Shown: positions 29,159 through 37,747 of the stretch, piece by piece | Numbering within the stretch: the stretch's first letter is position 1 | Layout of the letters: the number at the start of each line of letters is the position of its first letter | NCBI GenBank assembly: GCA_026708035.1 | Contig: JAPOVQ010000010.1 | Span: 58,468-122,467, forward strand | Length of the DNA stretch: 64,000 nt | From: Chloroflexota bacterium | GTDB taxonomy: Bacteria > Chloroflexota > UBA11872 | Direction of reading: 5' to 3' | Made by a program: the position numbers and the translations under genes | The notes under the pieces: model-generated | What the model was told of the DNA's origin: nothing | Databases searched by the model: none | What the model saw: only the letters and a program-made list of their open reading frames with translations

Positions 29159-30361
29159 TCACTCGCAGAAGGTGATCGGCAGGTATTGAAAGTTGTTCCC
29201 AGGAATCCTTCGCAGCGCCACCGGGATGCATCCCGTCAACAAAGGGCTGCTGGGGAGGGTCAAGAGCTGCAGGTTGCCAAGCCGCGCCAACTCGGCGGGT
29301 ATCGTCCCTCTCAGCCTATTTCCCCAGAGCATCAAGGTTTGCAGATTGGCGAGCTGACCTAACTCGGCGGGAATCTTGCCGCTCAGCCGGCAAAATGAGA
29401 GGTCCAGCGTAAGCAGGTTGGCGAGCTGGCCAAGCTCGACCGGAATCTCGCCACTCAAATCGTTTTCGCAGAGGTTGAGCAATTCCAGGCTTGCGAGACG
29501 TCCCAATTCCGCTGGTATCTCTCCCGTCAGGAAGTTCCCTCCAAGTTGGAGGGTTCTGAGGTTGGCGAGTTGACCGAATTCGTCTGGTATCTCGCCCTCC
29601 AATTTGTTTCTGGTAAGAACCAGGAATCTCAGGTTGGAGAGTTGGCCCAACTCGGCTGGTAGTTCTCCACTTAGGAAGTTCTCGCCAAGGCTGAGTACCT
29701 GCAGGTTGGCGAGTTGGCCTACCTCCGCGGGTATCTCTCCCCTCAACTCGTTCGCGCGGAGATTCAACTCTTGCAGGTGAGCAAGTTGGCCTAACTCGGG
29801 CGAGATATGTCCGCTCAACTCGTTCCCCGAGAGGTCGAGCTCTTGCAGGCTGCTCAGGAGGCCGAGGTCTGCCGGAATCTCCCCAGCCAGCTGGTTCGCA
29901 CGGAGTCTGAGTTTCAGCAGGCGATCAAGATGCCCTAGTTCAGCCGGAATCTCCCCCGTCAAGGCGTTGAAGCTCAGACTGATCTCTCGCAGTTCGCCGA
30001 GCTGGGCCAGTTCGGCGGGCAGCGGTCCGCTTAGATTGTTCGTCGGGAGTACCAGGCTGATCACGCGGTCATTGGCGTCGGTGGTGACGCCGTGCCATTC
30101 ACCGATTGGCGCCTCGCTCAGCCACTTGTCCTTGCGACTCCAATTCGGGCCATCGGTGGCGTCGAAGATGGCGGTGAGCACGGCCCTATCGGGTGGCGGC
30201 GGATGGGTGGCGGCGCCCACGCGCCCGGTGGTCGTGGACGTGCCGGGCACATTCCCAGTCGCCTGCGAGCCATCACAGCCCGCAACAGCCAGCACGGCCG
30301 CTGCGAGAAGTGCGACCCATCGGACGGGCCCCATAGACCGTCGGCGGGCGGATGCCAGCAT
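29159..30361 (-). CDS. Leucine-rich-repeat lipoprotein
   Basis: About 400 residues. ATG at 30361 has GGAG about 11 nt upstream and gives a basic n-region (SARRRSM), a hydrophobic helix and lipobox LAVAGC; ATG 30334 is an alternative. A Ser/Thr/Pro stretch leads to a cap (TDGPNW, KWLSEAPIGEWHGVTTD) that closely resembles those of the interrupted LRR gene, then about twelve plant-type LRRs with consensus LxxLxLxxNxLxGEIPAELGQL and a final cap CIPVALRR ... ITFCE. Probably a surface-exposed, lipid-anchored binding protein; partner unknown. Confidence 0.88.
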   Translation of the reverse strand: MLASARRRSMGPVRWVALLAAAVLAVAGCDGSQATGNVPGTSTTTGRVGAATHPPPPDRAVLTAIFDATDGPNWSRKDKWLSEAPIGEWHGVTTDANDRVISLVLPTNNLSGPLPAELAQLGELREISLSFNALTGEIPAELGHLDRLLKLRLRANQLAGEIPADLGLLSSLQELDLSGNELSGHISPELGQLAHLQELNLRANELRGEIPAEVGQLANLQVLSLGENFLSGELPAELGQLSNLRFLVLTRNKLEGEIPDEFGQLANLRTLQLGGNFLTGEIPAELGRLASLELLNLCENDLSGEIPVELGQLANLLTLDLSFCRLSGKIPAELGQLANLQTLMLWGNRLRGTIPAELARLGNLQLLTLPSSPLLTGCIPVALRRIPGNNFQYLPITFCE

Positions 30362-30777
30362 GCGGCAAGGCTCCGATTCCATGTCAGCCAGCGCCGACTT
30401 CACGATACGCACGTGCAATCCCGCAGTCCGAGTCGGCTAACGTCTCTTGCACTGACGTCCCCGTCCCCCGGCATGGGGCCCGCGAGATGGCTGAAAGACG
30501 GATACGGGGCTCTCAGGCGAGCCACCCGCGAAACTGCTCTCCAATCGAACGGTGATGCCCGTGACTGGTAAGAAAGCTGGGCCGCGATTTGGGCTGGTCG
30601 TCCGGTGCCCCAGGGTTTGGCTGCCAACGCAGAATGGAGCCAGCTGATTGCGCGCAATCACCCGCGCAGGTCCTCTTCTCCAGCGTGATGCCCAAACCAG
30701 TAGATCGGTCGATGCCCCAGGTCCCCAATTCACGGCCGCTTCAAAGTACAGCGAAGCTCACCACGATATTCTGCCTG

Positions 30778-30860
30778 AGCTTCCATTACGAAGATTCATT
30801 CACAATAGACGTTGAGTGCCGAAAGATTGTCACCAAGCTTACTCGGTGTCAACGTCCGCG
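30778..30860 (+). repeat. Dispersed repeat B, copy 2
   Basis: Second copy of the block at 23168-23250, beginning AGCTTCCATTACGAA and ending near GTCAACG. The surrounding region 30362-32750 has no gene I can support. Near 31515-31570 a reading frame resembles a lipoprotein signal (ALTAVLIACALSACG) but lacks a start codon and soon ends; it may be the trace of a lost lipoprotein gene. Confidence 0.5.
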
Positions 30861-32750
30861 TTACGCGGAAGCGGGCTATATTGACACCTTGGCGCCGCAC
30901 GGCGAACCGCCACCGTCGGGCACCTCGCAGCGTCGGCTGCCTTACCCGGTGGATTCGCGCCCCGTATCAAGTAGTGGGCAGGCTCTTCGCCGAAATCACG
31001 GACTCAAAGTGACCCTCTGCACACCGCGGCTCAGTTCGCTTCGGCGGTGTCAATAGGCTCGTATCAGCCACCCCGAAAGCTCACGAGCCGACAGATCTGG
31101 CAGCCGGGCGACTCCGCCGCGCGACGCTACTTCCCTGGGCCGCCGAGTGGCGTTGACAGCGCTCGGGCCGCCGGCCTCTTTGCACTGCCTGCTCCACCTG
31201 TAGGTTTCTCCGGCCATTTCGTTCACTGTCAGCTTGTTGCTGATTCGGGCGTCACGAGCATCGATGGGCCGGGCCCCAGGCGAGCTGATCCGTGCAAATC
31301 TGCACAGCACCGATGTGAAGTCGCCGTGGTGACTTGGACGAGAAATGACGGCATCCGCATACCGCAGAGTGACGAATTCAGTACTAGATTCGACGTTCGA
31401 TCATCTCGCCAGGAGGCCGTGTGAGTGACGCAGCATCCGGCCACGCAAGCACTCATCCTTGAATCCTCCAATGGCGACGCCGCCAATGATCAGTCCACCT
31501 AGCCGTCACCAGCGCCGCTGGTGAGTTTGGACTCTTGCGCTCACGGCCGTTCTCATTGCGTGTGCCCTGTCGGCCTGTGGATATGGCAGCTTCGGCGATT
31601 CCCCCTCTTCCTCGTTGGGGCCAGTCGACAGGCTGCATTGCAGCGGATGCTCCGCGCTCCACGCGACCCAGGCTGCCAACGTCCTGCCAACATCTGGGCC
31701 ATCCTTCGGCCCCGGTGGCTGATTCGGGGTGGCACTTGGCGCGGCGAATTACAGGAGCGGCAGGGATTCTCAGCCGCTGGGCAAAGCTCGCGAGACCCCA
31801 AGCATCCGGGCTGTGGGTCCGACGACGGCAACCGCCGCCGTGCGCGGAGTCCTCCCAGCCACAGTGAGTTCTCCGGCGCATCGCCGATCAAGCGTTCCAG
31901 GTCGCGTCTCGGCGGCTGGACGACCCCGGCTGCCCGACATCAAGCAGCACGTGCAGGTCTTCCCGCCGCGTATGGCTGGGGATGCGGATGTGTCGGATCA
32001 ACCCGACACACCAGAGGCGGCGGACGCGGCCCGTGCGGAACTGCCGCGTATCGGCCACTTGCGTGACGGTGGGGAATTGCGGTCCGTGATCCGTGGCGGT
32101 GGTTCGTCGGCGGGACGCGGGCGGAATCCGGCTTCGATGGCGAGTCTCGGCCGCCGCAGTAATGAGACACGGCACGTCGGCGATCGTCGCGGCAATACCG
32201 AGGCAGCCCGACGCGCTGCTTTGAACTCGAGGTTCAGCCATCGCACGGTCGGACGATCAGCGACCGTGCAACAAGCGACAATCCAAGTATCCGCAAGGCT
32301 TTTGGGCCCGGGTTTCTCGGGCGCCTTGGACCATCACCTCGGGGACGTCCGGCACGTGCTCCGAGGTCTTCTGCAGGCGCATCCGAGGCGGTGAAAGAGT
32401 CTCGAGCTCACCCTCGTCGTCATTGGGGCCGAGCCCGACGCGCGACCCACCTGGTCCGGCACGAAGGCCTCGCAATGCCCCGCCGGATCGCCGCGATGTC
32501 GTGCGGCATGTCCCGGCCCTCCAGGATCCGCACGAACAGACGCACGGTCCGCAGGTAGGTGTAGCGCGTGCCCGACGACTTGTTCTCGGCAGCCGGCGCC
32601 GCCACTCAAGGCCCACGGTTCGGAGTGTCGCGAATGGCAACGAAGACACCAAAGAAGTACCACAGTTATGGTGTGGCCAAGCGCTGTGGCAGGCCCAACT
32701 TGATTCGCCTTAGACGCAGGACCAAGGCTCCCAAACCTGCAAACCTGCGT

Positions 32751-32795
32751 TGGAGCCCACACCCGGAATTGAACCGGGGACCTCGTCCTTACCAA
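32751..32795 (-). other. tRNA-Thr(GGT) 3' half, likely attachment-site remnant
   Basis: Reading the minus strand, the block begins exactly at an anticodon loop TTGGTAA, followed by the 3' anticodon stem GGACG, a variable region, a perfect T-arm (CCCGG, TTCAATT, CCGGG), the 3' acceptor strand TGTGGGC, discriminator T and CCA. The matching 5' half (GCCCACA acceptor, D-arm, CGTCC) is absent upstream. A tRNA cut at the anticodon loop is what tyrosine integrases leave at the far end of an integrated element. Confidence 0.8.
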
Positions 32796-32853
32796 CTATT
32801 TTGCTGTCAGCGCTGTGGCACCCACCTGTAGACCTCGAGCGAAACGCATCAAA

Positions 32854-32970
32854 TTATGGTGTGGTGGGTTTCCGGCAGTCACATTGGTCGGCTCCGCGGG
32901 CCCGAAAATTCATTCAGCCGACCCGCATGAGCCGGGAATCGCACTCAGCAATCATTGCGTGACCGATGAC
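32854..32970 (+). repeat. Dispersed repeat A, copy 2
   Basis: Diverged copy of 22139-22256, again with TTATGGTGTGGTGGGTT at the left and a hairpin formed by GGTCGGC (32886-32892) and GCCGACC (32917-32923). It sits between the tRNA-Thr and tRNA-Pro remnants. Confidence 0.55.
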
Positions 32971-33040
32971 TTGCCGCAATTGGAATTCCCGACTCCATCG
33001 CGCGCTATTGTCACCTCGGCTTCGTCGGAGTTGCGCTGGA

Positions 33041-33112
33041 TCTCCCTGGGGTGGTGTGCGCACCTGACTCGGATTCAGGAGGTCGCGAGTTCAAATCTCA
33101 CCGCCCCGACCA
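33041..33112 (+). other. tRNA-Pro(CGG)-like gene lacking its 5' acceptor strand, likely attachment site
   Basis: Contains an anticodon arm CCTGA-CTCGGAT-TCAGG with anticodon CGG, a variable region GAGGTC, a T-arm with loop TTCAAAT and one mismatched stem pair, the 3' acceptor CGCCCCG, discriminator A and CCA. The complementary 5' acceptor CGGGGCG is not found upstream and the D-arm is irregular. It stands about 70 bp before the integrase gene, the usual place for an attachment site. Confidence 0.7.
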
Positions 33113-33185
33113 AAGACCACCTGACACAGAGTTTCTGGTGTTCCTCTGAACGAGTCCTGTCTTGCGCTGTGCTTTTCCCGGCCAG

Positions 33186-34206
33186 GTGACAACCCCGGAC
33201 GCCCCACCCGCCGAAGCCGCCCTCCGCGTGGCCATCCGGCTCTTCCTGCGCCACTGTCGCGCCACCCGCGCCCCGGCCACCGCGCCGCACTACCAGGAGC
33301 GCCTGGCCACCCTCCACCGCTGGCTCGGTGCCGCCGGCCTGCTCGCCCCACCGGATCGCCGCCGCCCCTCGCAGCCGCTCAACGCCTCCCTCTACCAAGC
33401 CCTGCGCCCCGGCACCATCGACCGCTTCGTCGAGGCCATGCGCGCCATGACCTACGCCAACGCGCTCACCGCCACCCCCGCCAAGCCGCTCAGCCCCGCC
33501 ACCATCCGCAAGAACGTGGCCGCCGTGAAGACCTTCGCCGCCTGGTGCGTGGCCGACGGCTATCTCGACCTCAACCAGCTCGCCGGCTACTGCCTGCCGC
33601 TGCCCCCCCGAGCCCGAGATCGAGCCCTTCAGCGACGCCCAGGTCTTAGCCCTGGTGAGCGCCACCGCCAGCTGGACCCGCAGCCGCCGGCGCAACCTCG
33701 CCATCGCCCTGCTGCTGCTCGACACCGGCATCCGCGCCGGCGAGCTGCTGCGGCTCACTCCGGACGACCTCGACCTCGACGCCGGCTGGGTGCGCGTCTG
33801 GGGCAAGGGCGCGCGCCAGCGGCGCGTCGCCATCGGGCCGCGCGTGATCGACGCCCTGGCGGCCTACCAGGGCCTGGAGCGCCGCGGCATCTGCTCCCGG
33901 TTCTTCGAGAGCGAGAAGGGCGGGCCACTGAGCTGCCGCGGGCTCAAGCGCATGCTCGAGCGCCCGGCCGCGCGCGCCGGCGTCAGCGGGCGGCGCATCT
34001 CGCCGCACACCTTCCGCCACACCTTCGCCGTCAGCTACCCGCGCGCCGGCGGCGACGAGCGCAGCCTGCGACTGATCCTGGGGCACCAGTCGGGGGATTC
34101 GATCGAGGCCTGCCTGCGCTACGTGTTCGGCGAGCAGCACATCAAGGAGCGGCACACCCACTTCTCGCCCCTGGACCGGCTGGGCCTGGGTGCGACGCCG
34201 CGCTGA
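33186..34206 (+). pseudogene. Tyrosine recombinase/integrase, frameshifted at a C7 run
   Basis: XerC-like integrase. From GTG 33186 (ATG 33162 is an alternative) the first frame encodes the N-terminal core-binding domain (FLRHCRATRAPATAPHYQER, SPATIRKNVAAVKTF). At 33603-33609 a run of seven C shifts frame; the catalytic domain continues with TGIRAGELLRL (first Arg), SPHTFRHTF (HxxR), LGHQS and the tyrosine in RYVFGEQ. Six C would restore one protein of about 339 residues. It lies just downstream of a tRNA-Pro fragment and probably inserted the island that follows, if the shift is recent or a read error. Confidence 0.82.
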
Positions 34207-34217
34207 GCGCCGCCGCC

Positions 34218-34457
34218 TCACCACCCCAGCGCCTGCGCCCGTCCCGTCGTGCCCGCCAGCGCGTGGCACTGGTAGTGAAACCACCAGCCGTCGGCCTTCC
34301 GCACCCAGCACTGCGACGGCAGCAGCAGCTCGCCGCAGCCGCTGCAGCGGCGCCGTCGTAGCGCGGGCGGCGTCCGGTCCCGGGCGGCCGCTGGGACGGC
34401 GGTTAGTGCCGGACGCCCGTGCCGCTCCGCGTCGTCCGGCGGCGGGCCGCGGCTCAT
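34218..34457 (-). CDS. Small zinc-ribbon-like protein
   Basis: Frame of 79 residues convergent with the integrase. The C-terminal half has a coherent CSGCGELLLP ... CWVRKADGWWFHYQCH pattern (C-x2-C ... C-x2-H-like), typical of small metal-binding proteins on mobile elements, after a low-complexity basic N-terminus. A shorter start inside is possible. Function unknown. Between 34458 and 35193 I see no further gene; open frames there are Arg/Gly/Pro-rich and unconvincing. Confidence 0.5.
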   Translation of the reverse strand: MSRGPPPDDAERHGRPALTAVPAAARDRTPPALRRRRCSGCGELLLPSQCWVRKADGWWFHYQCHALAGTTGRAQALGW

Positions 34458-35193
34458 GTCGTGGGCTGCACCACAGTCACCCCACCAGTGTGCGGGCCGG
34501 CAGCCCGAGGGGCAGCACAGGTTTCCGTAGAAATGCGAAAAAGCGACGTGCGGGCGCTTGCCCAGCAGCCGGCCACGCCGTCGAACCGGTGCCTCGGGCG
34601 CCGGTCGTCATCCCGGCATCCGCGGCAGGCGGCCGCTCAACCGGCGCCCGTCGCCTGCGAGGAGGCATTCGCGCCTCGCCACCCGCACCCGGCGCACCGG
34701 AAGCCGGTCACCCAGCCGATCTCGGGCTACCTTGGGCCGAGCCCGCAGTCGTCGGCGCCGGCCGCGTGCCACAGCGGTTCCGGCGCCTCGCGGTACCCCC
34801 GAGCCATCGCCACGCGCGACCGCCGCGGGGTCGGTAGAGCACCGCCTCACCACGACCGGCAGGTCCGCGCGTGATTGACTTGCCCGCAGGCACCGCCGCG
34901 TCGAACTGCGGCCGACACCGCCCGCGGCGAGCAAACAAAGAAAACGAGCGCGCGTGCCCGCCGTAGGCGCCGCCCGGACTGGCGCTTGCGGGAACCACAT
35001 CGGCTGCCGAGAACCCGAGGACAAGCAGGCTCGCCCACGTGACGGAGTGCACAGGTGCCGTCGGCCTCCGAGCCTCGCGCCGATGCCTCCGCCGGACGCT
35101 TCGCCGCGCACGATGCGCTCCCGACGCGACCGTTGGGCGCCCGATCCTCGGACCGGGCGCCCACTCGGCCGCAGGCAACTCGGCAACATGCCG

Positions 35194-35702
35194 TCAGGAC
35201 ATCAGCCCATCTTCCTTCAGGCTCACGACCCGGTCACCGCCGATGACGACGTGGTCCACGATCTGAATCCCCAGCAGATCGGCCGCCGCCACCAGCTTTC
35301 GGGTCAGCGCGGTGTCGTCCGCGCTCGGCGTCGGATCACCGCTGGGATGGTTGTGGCAGATGATGAGGTGGGGAATTGCCGCGACCACCGCCGGCCGCAG
35401 CACTTCCGCCGGCCGGACCATGATGGCGCAGACATTGCCCTGGTAGATGACGCGCTGGCCGACCACGTGGCGCCGGCTGTCGAGGAGCAGCACCCGCATC
35501 TGCTCCTGGGCCAGTCCGGCCATCTCGGGCGCCAGGAGCTGCCGCACGTCATCGGGGCGTCAATGGTGGGCCGGTCGTCCTGGTTGCGTGCCGGCTGGGC
35601 CTCTACGCCGTAGCGCAAGGCCAACTCGCGCAGGAGACGCAGGTTGAATCTGAGCGCGTCCAGCAGGATCTCGTCGCGGGTGTCTGTCGTCATTTCGGTC
35701 AT
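35194..35702 (-). pseudogene. radC: RadC-family JAB/MPN metalloprotein, frameshifted
   Basis: Start ATG 35702 with AAGGAGG at good spacing. The first frame gives an N-terminal helical region (RDEILLDALRFNLRLL ... DDRPTIDAP). Near 35557 the frame shifts by one base next to a C4 run; the second frame continues DDVRQLLAPEM and the JAB domain with HNHPSGDPTPSADD, the full metal-binding signature of RadC, and the end LKEDGLMS. About 170 residues if repaired, shorter than chromosomal RadC and like plasmid/island versions. The start is preceded by a hairpin at 35738-35767. Confidence 0.82.
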
Positions 35703-35737
35703 GTCGGCCTCCTTGGCTGTGGGTTGAATAAAGCAAT

Positions 35738-35767
35738 GGGGCCGCCTCCGAGATCTGAGACGGCTCC
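35738..35767 (-). promoter_or_regulatory. Hairpin upstream of radC start
   Basis: On the minus strand GGAGCCGTCTC and GAGGCGGCCCC pair at 10 of 11 positions around a loop of about 8 nt. The hairpin's near edge is 36 nt upstream of the ATG, with AAGGAGG in between. One of four similarly placed hairpins in this cluster. Confidence 0.65.
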
Positions 35768-36088
35768 GTGCTACGCCGGGCTGTGGCAGTGGTAGTGCAG
35801 CGGTGAGCCCTCAGGTCTTGACGGGCAGGGTCTTGCTGCCAGGATTTGCTGAAATCCCCGGGGGTTCGTGCGGTCGATCCGCGGCGTCGATGGTCCGTGC
35901 CGCAGCCCACGGGCTGGGGGCTGCCGGTGCCACGGCGAGCTCCTGGTGCACGCGGTCGCACTTGCCGGGCAAGGTGATCCTCGTCGGCCGGCCGCCGGGG
36001 AAGACGGCGCCAGGGGGGCGTCGCGATGCGATACCTCCTGGGGACGGCTGATTCGGCTGGGTCTCGTGCCGCCGGCAGGGACGCCGGT

Positions 36089-36126
36089 ACCCGTCGCTAC
36101 CCGTCGCTGCCCGTCGCTACCCGTCG
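36089..36126. repeat. Tandem 10-bp repeat (CCCGTCGCTA) x about 4
   Basis: Four consecutive copies of CCCGTCGCTA with one substitution, ending about 10 bp before the stop codon of the metallopeptidase-VWA gene. It lies in the 433-bp gap between that stop and the radC start, where I see no gene. Confidence 0.75.
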
Positions 36127-36135
36127 GCCTCCAAC

Positions 36136-37659
36136 TCAGCGTTGCCTGAGGGTGTTGACCACCCCGGCCAGCAGGGGCGCCAGCGCCGCCGCCGACGGAC
36201 AGTCGATGAAGCGCTCCCCGAAGAGCCGACGCATCTCCCGCCGGTTGCCGGCCTCCAGTTCGACGCCCAGCCCCAACACCTCGATCCGGGCCTCGGCCGC
36301 GCAGTGGTTCAGATGCTGCACGGCGGGCGGGTCGTGCGGCTCGCCGTCGTGGATGATCACCAGCACCTTCAGCGTCTCGGGACGCGCGGTCATCTCGTTG
36401 AGGATCGCCTCGTAAGCCGGGCTCATGGCGCTGCCGGTGTTGGCCGGCAGTCCCGCCAGCCGGGCCAGCGCCCGCTCCGACGCGTCACCCGACCGCAGGA
36501 TCCACTCCGCGCCCTCGAAGGCGACCACCCCGTGCCAGACGTCCAGCTCCGCGCAGGCGAGGTGCAGCGTGGCCGCCGCCACCCGGGCCGCCGCCATCCG
36601 CGCCCCGTCCATGGAACCTGACCGGTCCAGCAACACGCCCACCGCCACGGACTGCGGATCGGGCTCCGGCTCCGCCGGCATCACGAAGGGCGTGGCGTCC
36701 TGGCTGCGGATCGCCGCCCGCAGGCTCAGCCGCCCATGGCGGTCGGTCCACTCCGGCGTGCGCGCCACCTCCGGCAGGGCGAGCCGCGCCACCAACTCGG
36801 ACGCCAGCGGCTCCGCCGCCGCCAGCAGCGCGCCCGGCGGCGCCAGCAACCGCTCGGGGCCGAACCCCGCCGTCGCCACCTCGGCCGGAAGCTCGTCGTC
36901 GTCCGCCGCTGACTTGCCGGGATCCTTCCAGTCGGTCCCGCCGCCCGGCCGCGGCTCGGCCGGATCGACCCGCGTCCCGCGGTTCGGCGCCCCCGGCAGC
37001 GGCACCTGCTCGGGCAGTGTCTGCTCCAAATCCAGGATGGCCACGATCTGCTCCGCGAGGTCGTAGACCCGTCCCGTGTCCGGCGCCACCCACGCCTGCT
37101 CCACCAGCGGCTGCACCTGGCGCCAGCGCCGCCGGTTCAGCGCCGACAGTTGCCCGTTCAGCGGCAGCCCCAGCCGTCGGGCCCAGCGCCACTGCAGCGC
37201 CGCAAGCACCACCCAGCGCGGGTCGTCCGGGTCCTGCAACTCCCCGCGCGGCTGTCCTAGCGGCAGGACGCGCCCGTAGCACTGTCGCGTCAGCGCCGTC
37301 AGCGCCCGGCGCACCGTCCAGAACTGTCCGCCCATGATCCGCTCGATGCGCTCGTCCTCCAGCACGTTCGTGACCTGCTGCACCACCGGGGTGGCGCCGT
37401 CGCGCGGCGTGGTGTAGCGCGCATGGCCCACTTCGTGCACCAGCAAGCCGCGCGTCAGCAGGTACTGGGTCCGCGGCGGGCCCGGGTGGGCCCGCGGGTT
37501 CACCGTGATCGTGCGCCGGGCGAAGTCGCACACGCCGCTCGGGCAGATGATCGGGTTGTCCTCGAGCTCCACCGCGAAGGCGTAGGGGCCCAGGAACGAC
37601 TTGCCGTAGGTCACGAGCTGACGCTCGATGCTCGGCCACTGATACCACTGCACCGCCAT
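36136..37659 (-). CDS. Metallopeptidase-VWA domain protein (DUF2201/CobT-like architecture)
   Basis: Protein of 507 residues with AGGAGGGAG before ATG 37659. The N-terminal half holds a zinc-peptidase motif, LLVHEVGHARYT (HExxH near residue 76), with EDERIERIMGG downstream as a candidate third-ligand region. A low-complexity hinge rich in Pro/Asp leads to a C-terminal von Willebrand A domain with a complete MIDAS set: DRSGSM, NTGSAMSP and IIHDGEP. This pairing resembles putative metallopeptidase plus VWA-like proteins commonly encoded beside MoxR ATPases. Its neighbour upstream is such an ATPase, so the two probably act as a chaperone/activation pair; the target is unknown. Confidence 0.85.
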   Translation of the reverse strand: MAVQWYQWPSIERQLVTYGKSFLGPYAFAVELEDNPIICPSGVCDFARRTITVNPRAHPGPPRTQYLLTRGLLVHEVGHARYTTPRDGATPVVQQVTNVLEDERIERIMGGQFWTVRRALTALTRQCYGRVLPLGQPRGELQDPDDPRWVVLAALQWRWARRLGLPLNGQLSALNRRRWRQVQPLVEQAWVAPDTGRVYDLAEQIVAILDLEQTLPEQVPLPGAPNRGTRVDPAEPRPGGGTDWKDPGKSAADDDELPAEVATAGFGPERLLAPPGALLAAAEPLASELVARLALPEVARTPEWTDRHGRLSLRAAIRSQDATPFVMPAEPEPDPQSVAVGVLLDRSGSMDGARMAAARVAAATLHLACAELDVWHGVVAFEGAEWILRSGDASERALARLAGLPANTGSAMSPAYEAILNEMTARPETLKVLVIIHDGEPHDPPAVQHLNHCAAEARIEVLGLGVELEAGNRREMRRLFGERFIDCPSAAALAPLLAGVVNTLRQR

Positions 37660-37689
37660 CGGTCTCCCTCCTTCTCCTTGGGTAACGTG

Positions 37690-37721
37690 CGAGGCCCGCG
37701 CCGCACGTGGCGCAGGCCTCG
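37690..37721 (-). promoter_or_regulatory. Hairpin upstream of the metallopeptidase-VWA start
   Basis: Arms 37690-37702 and 37709-37721 (CGAGGCC-x-GCGCC against GGCGC-x-GGCCTCG) pair over 12 bp with a single C/A mismatch and a 6-nt loop. The near edge is 31 nt upstream of the start codon. Confidence 0.75.
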
Positions 37722-37747
37722 GGACACTTGGGGGTTCGCGGCCTCGG

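Noticed and set aside
31515..31570. Lipoprotein-like signal sequence in the gene-free 30.4-32.7 kb region
   Set aside because: Good hydrophobic core and ALSAC lipobox, but preceded by an in-frame TGA with no start codon and followed soon by a stop; noted only as a possible trace.
33031..33112. Intact tRNA-Pro gene
   Set aside because: Anticodon and acceptor 3' side fit, but no 5' strand complementary to CGCCCCG is present and the D-arm is irregular.
34458..35193. Several Arg/Pro-rich open frames in both directions
   Set aside because: No ribosome-binding sites, no domains, compositions typical of non-coding high-GC DNA.
36089..36126. CRISPR array
   Set aside because: Repeats are 10 bp without spacers; no cas genes anywhere in the window.
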